Assembly: GCF_009765975.1 (NCBI RefSeq)
Contig: NZ_LMUJ01000040.1
Coordinates: 12,644-48,381, forward strand
DNA length: 35,738 nt
From: Acidisphaera sp. S103
GTDB lineage: Bacteria > Pseudomonadota > Alphaproteobacteria > Acetobacterales > Acetobacteraceae
Direction: 5' to 3'
Below, piece by piece: positions 1 to 7,763 of this stretch. The translations under genes and the position numbers were made by a program. The first letter of the stretch is position 1; every line of letters starts with the position of its first letter. The notes beneath the pieces were generated by a model. It did no database searches. It saw nothing but the letters and a program-made list of their open reading frames with translations, and was not told where the DNA came from.

Positions 1-594
1 AATGTCGGGTTGCGGGCGCTGCTGGAGGATGAGGCGGCGTCGGTGGCGGCGCCGGTCGCGCGGGCGCCGGGGTATCGCGATCGCATTGCGCTGATCGGGT
101 TGCGCGGGGCGGGGAAATCGACCCTCGGGCCGTTGTTGGCGGGGCGGTTGGGGGTTCCGTTCCTGGAACTGGACCAGGAGATCGAGAAAGAAGCTGGTCT
201 CGGGCTGGGGGAGATCATGGAACTGCATGGCCAGCCGGGATTCCGGCGGCTGGAGCTTGCGGTGCTGGACCGGCTGATTGCCCGCCATCCGAAAGCGGTG
301 ATTGCCGCCGGCGGGGGGATCGTGGCGGAGGCGGCCACGTTCGGGCGGCTGGTGGAGGCCTGCCTGACGGTGTGGGTAAAGGCGGCGCCGGAGGCGCACA
401 TGCAGCGGGTCATCGACCAGGGCGATTTGCGGCCGATGCGCGACAATCGGCGATCGATGGATGATCTGCGGGCGATCCTGGCCAGTCGCGAGGCGCTGTA
501 TGGACGCGCGGACGTGCAGATCGAGACGACCGGGCGGGCGGTGGCGGATACGCTGGCGGCGTTGGTGGAGGCTGTCGGGGGGCGGGCCGCATAA
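1..594 (+). CDS. BoxR/BzdR-like regulator, shikimate-kinase-like C-terminal domain (5' partial)
   Basis: The frame is open to the left edge, so the N-terminus is missing. A linker of about 27 residues leads into a shikimate-kinase fold with a Walker A (GLRGAGKST), ELDQEIE, FRRLE and GGGI motifs, and a lid-type segment QGDLRPM. The segment from HMQRV to LRAIL, and the long linker before the first strand, resemble the C-terminal half of BoxR/BzdR. Those are XRE helix-turn-helix/shikimate-kinase fusions that sense benzoyl-CoA and repress aerobic or anaerobic benzoate genes. A plain aroK is the alternative, but no aroB follows and no start codon with a ribosome site is present near the domain. 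The DNA-binding half lies outside the window, so the regulator call is an inference from the kinase half. Active-site residues look complete, although binding rather than catalysis is the role known for this family. Confidence 0.75.
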   Translation, partial: NVGLRALLEDEAASVAAPVARAPGYRDRIALIGLRGAGKSTLGPLLAGRLGVPFLELDQEIEKEAGLGLGEIMELHGQPGFRRLELAVLDRLIARHPKAVIAAGGGIVAEAATFGRLVEACLTVWVKAAPEAHMQRVIDQGDLRPMRDNRRSMDDLRAILASREALYGRADVQIETTGRAVADTLAALVEAVGGRAA

Positions 595-646
595 GGGCGG
601 TGGATTGTTCAGCCGGATAGGGAGCGGCTGTGCGCGTTTCATCCGC

Positions 647-907
647 GGGTGCGAAGATGGCCGGGACATGCCCGGCCATGACGGTGAAAGGGTGCCGGGG
701 TCCCCTGATACGGTGAGAGAGTGCCGGTGCTACGGGTGCGAAGATGGCCGGGACATGCCCGGCCATGACGGTGAAAGGGTGCCGTGGTCCCCTGATACGA
801 TGAGAGAGCGCCGGTGCTACGGGTGCGAAGATGGCCGGGACATGCCCGGCCATGACGATGAAAGGGTGCCGTGGTCCCCTGATACGGTGAGAGAGTGCCG
901 GTGCTAC
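647..907. repeat. Three tandem 87-bp repeats, each with a GC-rich hairpin
   Basis: Three head-to-tail units start at 647, 734 and 821. They differ at only a few positions. Each holds a 9-bp inverted repeat (atggccggg / cccggccat) around a 5-nt loop, then a conserved tail with gacggtgaaagggtg. The unit is 29 codons long, so long repetitive reading frames exist on both strands, but none looks like a protein gene. Related single copies lie near 7443, 12915 and 31590, so this is a dispersed REP-like family. Between the regulator stop and 972 I see no gene. Confidence 0.9.
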
Positions 908-912
908 CTTGA

Positions 913-950
913 TGGGCCGATGTTAGCTTGGTGGGCCGATGCTAGCTTGG
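913..950. repeat. Two tandem 19-bp units
   Basis: Two adjacent copies of tgggccgatgYtagcttgg, differing at one base, directly follow the 87-bp array. They lie in the short spacer before the convergent cytochrome c gene. No function is evident. Confidence 0.8.
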
Positions 951-972
951 TGGCAATGGGGTTGAGACGGGA

Positions 973-1494
973 TTATGGCTTGTGGGCGGCGTAGGCTGCG
1001 CCGGGCTGGACTGACATGACGAACACGGTCGGCGTGTCGTTCGGGCCGAACGGTCCCGGGACCTTGTTCTTCACCGGGGGCAGGGTTTTCAGGTAGGCGG
1101 CGATCGCCAGGGCGTCGGGCTGGGTCAGGGCGGAGAAGCCACGCCAGGGCATGGAGGGCGCCAGGATGCGTCCGTCCGGGCGCTCGCCCTTGGTGATGGC
1201 GGTGACGATCTGCTGGGCGGTCCATTTGCCCAGGCCGGTCTCCTTGTCCGGGGTCAGGTTGGGGCCGACGAACACGCCCAGGTTGGGGATGCCGAACCCG
1301 ACGTCGGAGCCTCCCAGATAGCGGGTCTCGTCGGGGTGCCCGAGGAAGTGGCCTTGGGTGTGGCAATCGGTGCAGCCCATGAGCGCCACGAGGTATTTGC
1401 CATGTTCGACCTGCGGGCTGGCGGCCTGCGCCGAAACCGCGAATGTGGCGGCGAGCAGTGCCGCGAGGGCGGGAAGGATGGCTCGGCGGGGCAT
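973..1494 (-). CDS. Exported monohaem c-type cytochrome
   Basis: A 173-residue protein with a Sec signal peptide (hydrophobic residues 5-24, SAQA cleavage region). One haem c site, CTDCH, sits at residues 41-45, and a probable axial Met at 115 in APSMPW. It is a small class I periplasmic electron carrier of the kind that serves as cytochrome subunit or partner of periplasmic dehydrogenases; the partner is not visible here. The start at 1494 is chosen because it begins the signal peptide directly; an upstream in-frame start would add 15 non-hydrophobic residues. It follows the glycosyltransferase gene on the same strand after 61 bp and may be co-transcribed, though the functions are unrelated. 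Confidence 0.85.
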   Translation of the reverse strand: MPRRAILPALAALLAATFAVSAQAASPQVEHGKYLVALMGCTDCHTQGHFLGHPDETRYLGGSDVGFGIPNLGVFVGPNLTPDKETGLGKWTAQQIVTAITKGERPDGRILAPSMPWRGFSALTQPDALAIAAYLKTLPPVKNKVPGPFGPNDTPTVFVMSVQPGAAYAAHKP

Positions 1495-1555
1495 TCGGAG
1501 GCCTTCTGATGGTATTGCGCTATTGCGATGACGAACCATACGGCGGCGAATCGAG

Positions 1556-2428
1556 TCAGGCCAGCAGATTTTCCGCTGCCTTGACGACCTGTTGGACGGC
1601 GATGTCGGTCATGGCGGTGGCCACGACCGCGGTGGCGCGGCGACCGGCCGGGCGGTAGGTGGCGGCGTCGGTGGGGCCGAACAGCCCGACCGTCGGGGCG
1701 CCGGCGGCTGCGGACAGGTGCATCAGGCCGGAATCGTTGCCGATGAACAGGGACGCGGCTTGCAGCACCGCGGCGACTTCCGGCAGCGACAGGGTGCCGA
1801 CGAGGTCGATGGCCTGGGGGAGTGCCGTCATCAGGGGGGCGGCCATGGCGCGTTCGGCCGGGCCGGGGCCTCCGAGGACGACGGGGACCGCGTTGGGGAT
1901 CGTGGACGCGGTCAAAGCGTGGAAGGCGGCGGCGAAGCGTTCGGCGGGCCAGACCTTGGGCTGCCAGTTGGCGGTGGGTGCCAGGGCGATGATTGGTCTA
2001 TCTGTTGGTAGCAAATTGCGAATACGATTTCGGTCCGCTTCGGCGATCCAGGCGACGGGCAGTGGCGGCGGCGACAGGCCCAGGATGGCGCCGAGTTGCG
2101 CGATCTTGGGACCGTCGATGCGGCGGAACACCGCCCTGCGGCGGGTGGGGATCAGCCAGGAGAGGGCCGAACCGCGGATATCGACCACCAGGTCCCAGAC
2201 ATGCAGAACAACGTCGGCCCAGAGCGGCAGCCAATGCCGGCTGCGGGAGCGCTTGTGCAGGACGATGGTGCGGGTTCGGTTGGGCATGCGGTCGAAGATG
2301 CCCTCGGCGACCGGACCACATACGACTGTAATCTGAGCATCCGGGTGGGTACGGATCAGATGGTCCAGCAGCCCGGTGGACAGGACCGCATCGCCCAGCC
2401 TTGTGGATGTTACGAACAGGATTTTCAT
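1556..2428 (-). CDS. Glycosyltransferase family 9 (heptosyltransferase-like)
   Basis: A 290-residue protein of the ADP-heptose:LPS heptosyltransferase family. The N-terminal Rossmann-like half begins KILFVTSTRLGDAVL, the family's acceptor-side loop. The C-terminal nucleotide-sugar half has LAPTANWQPKVWP and the family hallmark FIGNDSGLMHLSAAAGAP followed by VGLFGPTD. The enzyme would act at the cytoplasmic face of the inner membrane, adding a sugar to a lipopolysaccharide core or similar glycan. The length is slightly short for WaaC/WaaF (about 320-350), so the exact sugar and acceptor cannot be named. It is transcribed divergently from the acyl-CoA dehydrogenase across an 83-bp gap and lies upstream of the cytochrome c gene. 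Confidence 0.85.
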   Translation of the reverse strand: MKILFVTSTRLGDAVLSTGLLDHLIRTHPDAQITVVCGPVAEGIFDRMPNRTRTIVLHKRSRSRHWLPLWADVVLHVWDLVVDIRGSALSWLIPTRRRAVFRRIDGPKIAQLGAILGLSPPPLPVAWIAEADRNRIRNLLPTDRPIIALAPTANWQPKVWPAERFAAAFHALTASTIPNAVPVVLGGPGPAERAMAAPLMTALPQAIDLVGTLSLPEVAAVLQAASLFIGNDSGLMHLSAAAGAPTVGLFGPTDAATYRPAGRRATAVVATAMTDIAVQQVVKAAENLLA

Positions 2429-2511
2429 CTGTGGGCGGAATTAGCAGGGGTTTGACCCGGCGGCCATGGTTGGGCAGCGTGCGCGGCCATCGAACCTACG
2501 GAGACGCGTCC

Positions 2512-3690
2512 ATGTCAGATGAAACCTTAGTCGCCCTCGGCGAAGATTATCCGGAACTGCGCGAATCGGTTCGGCGGATCTGCGCCGGCTATCCGGGCAC
2601 GTACTGGAGCGGGCTGGAGGAGAAAGAGGCGTATCCCACGGAATTCGTCGCGGAACTGACCGAGGCCGGGTTCCTCGCGGCGCTGATCCCGGAGGAGTAC
2701 GGCGGGTCCGGGCTGCCGCTGCGGGCGGCGGCGGTGGTTTTGGAGGAAATCAATGCCTCCGGCTGCGTGGCCAGCCAGGGGCACGCGCAGATGTACATAA
2801 TGGGCACGCTGCTGCGGCATGGCAGTGAGGCGCAGAAGCGGAAATACCTGCCGGAGATCGCGGCGGGGCGTGTCCGGTTGCAGGCGTTCGGGGTGACGGA
2901 GCCGACGACGGGGTCGGATACGACCCAATTGAAGACGCGGGCGGTGCGGGACGGCGATTCCTATGTGGTCACTGGGCAGAAGGTCTGGACGTCGCGGGCG
3001 CTGCACTCCGACATGATGCTGCTGTTGGCTCGGACGACGTCGGCCGATCAGGTGAAGAAGCGCAGCGACGGGCTGTCGGTGTTCCTGATCGACATGACGG
3101 CGAAGAACACCGGCACGGGGCTGGAGGTGCGGCCGATCAAGGCGATGATCAATCACAACACTACAGAAGTGTTTTTTGATAATTTCCGCATTCCCGCCGA
3201 CAGCCTGATCGGCGAGGAAGGCAAGGGGTTCCGTTATATCCTGGACGGAATGAACGCCGAACGGATCCTGGTCGCCAGCGAGGCGGTGGGCGACGGGCGG
3301 TGGTTCGTCAAGAAAGCGACCCAGTATGCCAAGGATCGGGTGGTTTTCGGAGCGCCGATCGGGAAGAATCAGGCGGTGCAGTTCCCGATCGCCCGTGCGT
3401 GGGCGGAGCTGGAGGCGGCCGACATGGTGTGCCGGCGGGCGGCGGCGCTGTTCGACAACGGCAAGGAGTGTGGGGCAGACGCGAATATCGCCAAGCTGCT
3501 GGCCTCGGAGGCCGCGTGGAAGGCGGCGGATACGGCGATGCAGACGTTCGGCGGATTCTCCTACGCCAGGGAGTATGAGATCGAGCGCAAGTGGCGGGAG
3601 GTGCGGCTGTACCAGATCGCACCGATCTCGACGAATCTGATCCTGGGGTATGTCGGGCAGCACGTGCTGGGGATGCCGCGGTCGTATTAA
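2512..3690 (+). CDS. Acyl-CoA dehydrogenase family protein
   Basis: A 392-residue FAD-dependent acyl-CoA dehydrogenase, expected to introduce a 2,3 double bond into an acyl-CoA thioester and pass electrons to ETF. Visible family marks are the FAD/substrate motif TEPTTGSD (129-136), the middle beta domain to about residue 230, and the C-terminal helical bundle with QTFGGFSYAREYEIERKWR. The glutamate usually found in the YEGT-type segment (MCAD) is replaced: the sequence reads YQIAPISTN with Pro371 there. Glu250 in NAERI instead aligns with the catalytic Glu of isovaleryl- and long-chain acyl-CoA dehydrogenases (LDLER). The start at 2512 follows GGAGA by 7 nt; the longer frame from 2401 has no ribosome site. 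The gene stands alone, so the substrate is unknown. Confidence 0.9.
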   Translation: MSDETLVALGEDYPELRESVRRICAGYPGTYWSGLEEKEAYPTEFVAELTEAGFLAALIPEEYGGSGLPLRAAAVVLEEINASGCVASQGHAQMYIMGTLLRHGSEAQKRKYLPEIAAGRVRLQAFGVTEPTTGSDTTQLKTRAVRDGDSYVVTGQKVWTSRALHSDMMLLLARTTSADQVKKRSDGLSVFLIDMTAKNTGTGLEVRPIKAMINHNTTEVFFDNFRIPADSLIGEEGKGFRYILDGMNAERILVASEAVGDGRWFVKKATQYAKDRVVFGAPIGKNQAVQFPIARAWAELEAADMVCRRAAALFDNGKECGADANIAKLLASEAAWKAADTAMQTFGGFSYAREYEIERKWREVRLYQIAPISTNLILGYVGQHVLGMPRSY

Positions 3691-4093
3691 ACTGTGTTAA
3701 TCCCGAGCGGGGGCGGTCGAAGCGTCACCTTTTTGGCTGTACCCGGCGAGGGGCGGAGTACAGCGTGTTGCTCCGTAACGGGTTGAAAGAATTGGAGAGA
3801 TTCCGGTTGCGTTTTGGCGTGTCGCCGCGTCGGACCGACGGGCGGGACGGCGGCCGCCATACATTCCGAAAAGTTAACGCGTTCGCCCGTTTCGTTGACT
3901 TGCGCGGCGATCCGTAACCGCCCAGTCTGTCAGGCAGGTTTCAGCGTCCAAGAAAACGGCCCAAACGGCCCAATAACCCCGCCAAACGGTGGGCTGCCGC
4001 CTGATAGACGTGGTTGCCCGGATGTGTGGCGTGGCTGCCGGAGCGAATGCCGTACTGCCGCTGAGGCCCTTATGCTGGGAGAGGCAGGGCAAT
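3691..4093. other. Intergenic region with a stem-loop, no gene
   Basis: No convincing coding sequence. A perfect 7-bp inverted repeat (gctgtac / gtacagc, 3736-3764) lies 46 bp beyond the acyl-CoA dehydrogenase stop and could end that transcript, but no T-run follows. A short direct repeat of aaacggccc is at about 3955-3972. The ribosome site of the next gene (ggagaggcagg) lies at 4078-4088. I could not fix a sigma-70 promoter. Confidence 0.5.
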
Positions 4094-5476
4094 ATGCGTG
4101 GTATCGTTCGACGTGACTTACTGAAGGCATCGGTTGGCTTGGCGGCGGCAGGGACGGTATTGGCCCGGCCCGCTATCGCCAAGGGCCAGACATTGAATAT
4201 GTGGTGGAACCAGGGCTTCTACCCGGCCGAGGATGCGGCGTTCCACGCCCTGGTCGCCGACTGGGAAAAATCCACCGGCAACACGGTCAACCTGACACTG
4301 CTGCCGGGTCAGGCGCTGAACGAAAAGATCATCTCGGCGCTGACCAGCGGTGATGTTCCGGATCTGATGTACGCCGACAATGGACCGGCGCAGATCGTGC
4401 CGCAGAACGCCTGGCACGACAAACTGCTCGATGTGGGCGACGTCGTTGAAACCCAGAAAGCGTCGTTCAGCGCCACCGCGCTGCAGTCGTCGCAGTTCTA
4501 CAATGCCGTGGAGAAGAAACGCGCCTATTACGGGGTGCCGTTCAAGGGCGCGTCGCTGAATATTCCGGTCTGGAAGTCACTTGTGGAGAAAGCCGGCTTC
4601 AAGGCGACCGACATACCCAAGACCTGGGATGCGTTCTTCGATTTCTTCCAGACCGTGCAGACCAAGCTGCGGGCGCAGCATATGCGGCATGTCTATGGCC
4701 TCGGCTATACGCTCTCCACCACGGGGGACGATCCCAACAATACCTTTAATCAATTTCTGATGGCCTATGGCGGCGGCGGGATCGTTACGCCGGACGGGCA
4801 GTTGCATCTGAAGGATCCGAAGGTGCGCAAGGCGGTGGTGACCGCACTGACCCGGCTGACCACGCCGTTCAAGCAGGGCTTCGTGCCACCCAGCGCACTG
4901 AATTGGGGTGATCCGGACAACAACAACGCGTTTCACGCCAAGGAAGTCGTGATGACGCCGAACGATACGATCTCCATCGAGACGGCGGTGATGGACGACA
5001 AGCAAGTCTATTACGATGAGATCATGACGGCGCAGATGCCGCTGGATAATGACGGCAAGCAGGTGCCGGTGCTGCTGGGCGTGGAACTGGCGTTCATTCC
5101 GAAGGGCGCCAAGAACGTTGATTTGGCAAAGGATTTCATACGCTATCTGATCCAGCCGGCTCGGCTTGGTGGGTATCTGAGAGAAGCCAAGGGCCGCTGG
5201 CTGCCGGTGATGCCGTCCACCGTGCATGACGATCCGTATTGGCTGGACCCGAAAGATCCGCACCGGCCGCCGGCGATCCGCCAGGGCGTGCTGGGACCGA
5301 CCCAGACCTGGTTCTACGTGTTCAATCCGGCCTATGCGCAGGTGGATGCCGAACATGTCTTCTCGGTCGCCGCGGCGGACATCATCAATGGCATGACGCC
5401 CGACCAGGCCACCGACAAGGCGTTCGCCCGGATCGAGGAGATATTCTCAAAGTATCCGATCACCGGGCAGACCTGA
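4094..5476 (+). CDS. ABC sugar transporter substrate-binding protein 1 (Tat-exported)
   Basis: A 460-residue family 1 extracellular solute-binding protein. The start at 4094 follows GGAGAGGCAGG and begins a Tat-type leader with twin Arg 6-7 (RRDLLK), a hydrophobic stretch and a cleavage region near RPAIA. No lipobox is seen, so a soluble periplasmic protein is likely. The mature part has the typical NQGFYPAEDAAF opening, an ISALTSGDVPDLMY segment and a FIPKGAKN segment near the C-terminus. It would capture a sugar or glycoside and hand it to the permease pair that starts 9 bp downstream. It is clearly paralogous to the binding protein at 7764. The sugar cannot be named. The ATPase that must energise uptake is not encoded in this window. 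Confidence 0.9.
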   Translation: MRGIVRRDLLKASVGLAAAGTVLARPAIAKGQTLNMWWNQGFYPAEDAAFHALVADWEKSTGNTVNLTLLPGQALNEKIISALTSGDVPDLMYADNGPAQIVPQNAWHDKLLDVGDVVETQKASFSATALQSSQFYNAVEKKRAYYGVPFKGASLNIPVWKSLVEKAGFKATDIPKTWDAFFDFFQTVQTKLRAQHMRHVYGLGYTLSTTGDDPNNTFNQFLMAYGGGGIVTPDGQLHLKDPKVRKAVVTALTRLTTPFKQGFVPPSALNWGDPDNNNAFHAKEVVMTPNDTISIETAVMDDKQVYYDEIMTAQMPLDNDGKQVPVLLGVELAFIPKGAKNVDLAKDFIRYLIQPARLGGYLREAKGRWLPVMPSTVHDDPYWLDPKDPHRPPAIRQGVLGPTQTWFYVFNPAYAQVDAEHVFSVAAADIINGMTPDQATDKAFARIEEIFSKYPITGQT

Positions 5477-5485
5477 GCCGCCGCG

Positions 5486-6409
5486 ATGGACGGTTCGGTC
5501 GACACCGCCGCCCTGGCCGGCGTCGAGGCGCCGCGATCCCGGGTTCGGGCGCGGCGGTTGTGGGGCGGTGGCCTGCAAGGGTCCGACGTCAACTGGGCGC
5601 TCGCCTTCCTGGTGCCGTATACGGCGGTGTTCCTGCTGTTCGTTGTGTATCCGGTGGGCTACGGGCTGTATCTGGGGTCCAATCCGGAAAGCTACGTCGC
5701 GCTGTTTCATGACCCGGTCTATCTGAAGACCGTGGTCAACACGCTGATCTACCTGGCGATCGGGGTGAATCTGCACCTGTTCGGCGCGCTGTTGCTGTCC
5801 GGTTTCTTCACGCGGAAGAGCTGGCGGGTGCGGTCGCTGCTGCTGGTCTACATCCTGCCGTGGGCGGTGCCGGCAATCCCCACTTTCATCGCCTTCCACT
5901 GGATGCTGAACGGGGAATGGGGGTTCATCAACAACGCGCTGTATGCGGTGACCGGGCTCGATGGTCCGTCGTGGCTGAACTATCGCTGGTTGGCGCTGGG
6001 GTCGTCGCTGGTCGCCTATATCTGGAAGTGGATGCCGTTCTGGACGGTGATCCTGTTGGCCGGACGGATGGCGATCCCGCAGGAACTGTATGAGTCGGCC
6101 GCGGTGGATGGGGCGGTCGGGCTGAAACGGTTCACCTGCGTGACGTTTCCGCTGCTGGCGAATCTTTATCTGATCTGCACGCTGCTCTCGACGATATGGA
6201 CCCTGGGCGACTTCAACACGATCTATTTCGTCACCGGCGGCGGGCCGTCGCTGTCCACCCATGTGCTGGCTACGTTGGGTTTTCGTGACGCGTTCGAGGT
6301 GGACAACCCGCAGCTCGGTATGGCCGCGGTGATGTCGGCGCTGCCGTTGCTGATTCCGCTGGTGATCGTGCTGATGCGCAAGCTGGCGAAGACCGAGGTG
6401 CAACTATGA
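5486..6409 (+). CDS. ABC sugar transporter permease 1, MalF/UgpA type
   Basis: A 307-residue inner-membrane permease of the binding-protein-dependent type, with about six hydrophobic segments. The EAA loop that docks on the ATPase reads ESAAVDGAVGLKRF and is followed by VTFPLL. The cytoplasmic N-terminus is Arg-rich (RSRVRARR), and LDGPSWLN marks a periplasmic loop. It begins 9 bp after binding protein 1, and its stop overlaps the start of the partner permease (ATGA), indicating translational coupling and a stable 1:1 heterodimer. It closely resembles the permeases at 9204 and 11072 along its whole length, including the C-terminal VQL, which points to duplication of the unit. Confidence 0.92.
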   Translation: MDGSVDTAALAGVEAPRSRVRARRLWGGGLQGSDVNWALAFLVPYTAVFLLFVVYPVGYGLYLGSNPESYVALFHDPVYLKTVVNTLIYLAIGVNLHLFGALLLSGFFTRKSWRVRSLLLVYILPWAVPAIPTFIAFHWMLNGEWGFINNALYAVTGLDGPSWLNYRWLALGSSLVAYIWKWMPFWTVILLAGRMAIPQELYESAAVDGAVGLKRFTCVTFPLLANLYLICTLLSTIWTLGDFNTIYFVTGGGPSLSTHVLATLGFRDAFEVDNPQLGMAAVMSALPLLIPLVIVLMRKLAKTEVQL

Positions 6410-7305
6410 GTGCCACGACCCTGGGGCACGTTCCTGCCGAGCGTCGCCGGTCGACACGAAGGCGGCCGTGGCGGCGGCCGATCGCGGTGGCGGTGGAGAG
6501 CGTCATCTGCCTGGTGATCCTGGTTTGGACGCTGACACCGCTATACACCATGTTCGAGGTGGCGCTGGAACAGAAGGACGACATCTTCAGCGGCAATCTG
6601 TGGCCAGCCAGCCCGACACTGGGCGGTTTCTGGACGGTGCTGACGCAGGATTACTGGTACGTCGCGCATTTCTGGCACGAAATGGGCAACAGCCTGATCA
6701 TCGGTGCCGCCACCTGCGCTTTGACCTTGGCGATCGGCACGCTGACCAGTTTTGTGCTGGGGCGGCTGCGGCTGCGTTATAGTTGGCTGGTCAGCAACGC
6801 GGCGCTGCTGACCTATGTCATTCCGATGTCGTTCCTGGCGATCCCGTTCTACCGGGTGATGCAGAACTATGGGCTGGCGGACAATTTGTGGGCGGTGATC
6901 TTTGTCGAGGTTACTTTTGCCACGCCTTATGCAATTTTTATCTTTCAGCAATATGGCACCTCCATTCCGATCGAACTGGATGAGGCGGCGCGGATCGATG
7001 GTGCCTCGCCTTGGGCGATCTACTGGCGGATTTACCTGCCGCTGATGAAGCCGGCGATGGTGGCGGTGGGGACCTATGCGCTGCTGCTGGCGTGGAACGA
7101 ATATTTGTACATGTTCCTGCTGCTGTCCTCGGATACGCATATGACGGTGCCGGTGGCGTTGGGGCAGTTCCTCAACAGCGATGAGGCGCCGTGGAACCTG
7201 ATGATGGCGACGGCGGTGATTTACGCGGTGCCGCCGGTGGTTATCTACTACGCGTTCCGCAAGCATATGACGGCGGGGCTGACGATGGGCGGCGTGAAGG
7301 GGTAG
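6406..7305 (+). CDS. ABC sugar transporter permease 1, MalG/UgpE type
   Basis: A 299-residue partner permease with an Arg-rich N-terminus, about six membrane segments and an EAA loop (DEAARIDGASPWAIY, then YLPLM) for ATPase contact. The C-terminus TMGGVKG is shared with the equivalent genes at 10115 and nearly so at 11986. The start overlaps the stop of the MalF-type gene by 4 bp. It completes a binding protein-permease-permease transport unit and is followed by a hairpin at 7352 that may end the operon. Confidence 0.92.
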   Translation: MSATTLGHVPAERRRSTRRRPWRRPIAVAVESVICLVILVWTLTPLYTMFEVALEQKDDIFSGNLWPASPTLGGFWTVLTQDYWYVAHFWHEMGNSLIIGAATCALTLAIGTLTSFVLGRLRLRYSWLVSNAALLTYVIPMSFLAIPFYRVMQNYGLADNLWAVIFVEVTFATPYAIFIFQQYGTSIPIELDEAARIDGASPWAIYWRIYLPLMKPAMVAVGTYALLLAWNEYLYMFLLLSSDTHMTVPVALGQFLNSDEAPWNLMMATAVIYAVPPVVIYYAFRKHMTAGLTMGGVKG

Positions 7306-7351
7306 GCGGCGGCCCGAAGGTAGTGACAAATCAATTGACAGCGGTCGGACG

Positions 7352-7378
7352 GTTGCCTCATCCTTTCGCCGAGGCAAC
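7352..7378 (+). terminator. Candidate transcription terminator hairpin after importer unit 1
   Basis: A perfect 8-bp inverted repeat, gttgcctc / gaggcaac, with an 11-nt loop, 46 bp after the permease stop. An AT-rich stretch (tgtagaataataacg) follows, not a clean T-run, so termination strength is uncertain. Confidence 0.4.
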
Positions 7379-7442
7379 TGTAGAATAATAACGATAATAA
7401 TACCAACGGAGCGAGGTTTGACCGACTGGGACCGCTGGCACC

Positions 7443-7487
7443 GTCATGCCGGGGCATGCGGGCTTTTGAGGCCCGTGCCGGCGTGAC
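7443..7487. repeat. Long hairpin, probable relative of the 87-bp repeat family
   Basis: An inverted repeat running gtcatgccgg ... ccggcgtgac with an inner stem ggcatgcgggc / gcccgtgcc around ttttga. Read on the minus strand it ends with ccccggcatgacggtg, similar to the ccggccatgacggtg core of the repeat at 647. The 7306-7763 region holds no gene; besides this it carries the terminator-like hairpin at 7352 and the promoter candidate at 7653. Confidence 0.6.
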
Positions 7488-7652
7488 GCGGACAAGTGCC
7501 TGGACTCATTTTCGCCGATGCTTGCCTTGCTTCGCCCGCTGCCGTCGAGATGGTTCGCGTGGCGAATGATATTGTGCCGTGGGCCACACTCGAAAGTGTC
7601 CGATCAAAGTCATAAATGCCGAAAAATGCAGTAAAATTGGGGCGGCAAAGAA

Positions 7653-7681
7653 TTGACAGGGGCCAACGAGGCCCCTTAAGC
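7653..7681 (+). promoter_or_regulatory. Candidate promoter with an inverted repeat as its spacer
   Basis: A consensus -35 box ttgaca (7653-7658) is followed by exactly 17 bp and a weak -10-like ttaagc (7676-7681). The whole 17-bp spacer is an inverted repeat, ggggcc-aacga-ggcccc, suitable for a repressor. It lies 82 bp before the start of binding protein 2. The -10 match is poor, so this is a candidate only. Confidence 0.35.
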
Positions 7682-7763
7682 TGTCGCTAAGGCAGGCGTT
7701 TGAAAACAGCCATGCCAAACGAGCCGGCACCAAATGTCCGGCCAACAGGGAAGGTAAGCGACC

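Noticed and set aside
647-907. CRISPR array
   Set aside because: Units are contiguous with no unique spacers, only three copies, and no cas genes.
410-994. Long repetitive open frames on both strands across the 87-bp array
   Set aside because: They arise because the 87-bp period is a multiple of three; no ribosome site, no conserved domain, and they overlap the regulator end.
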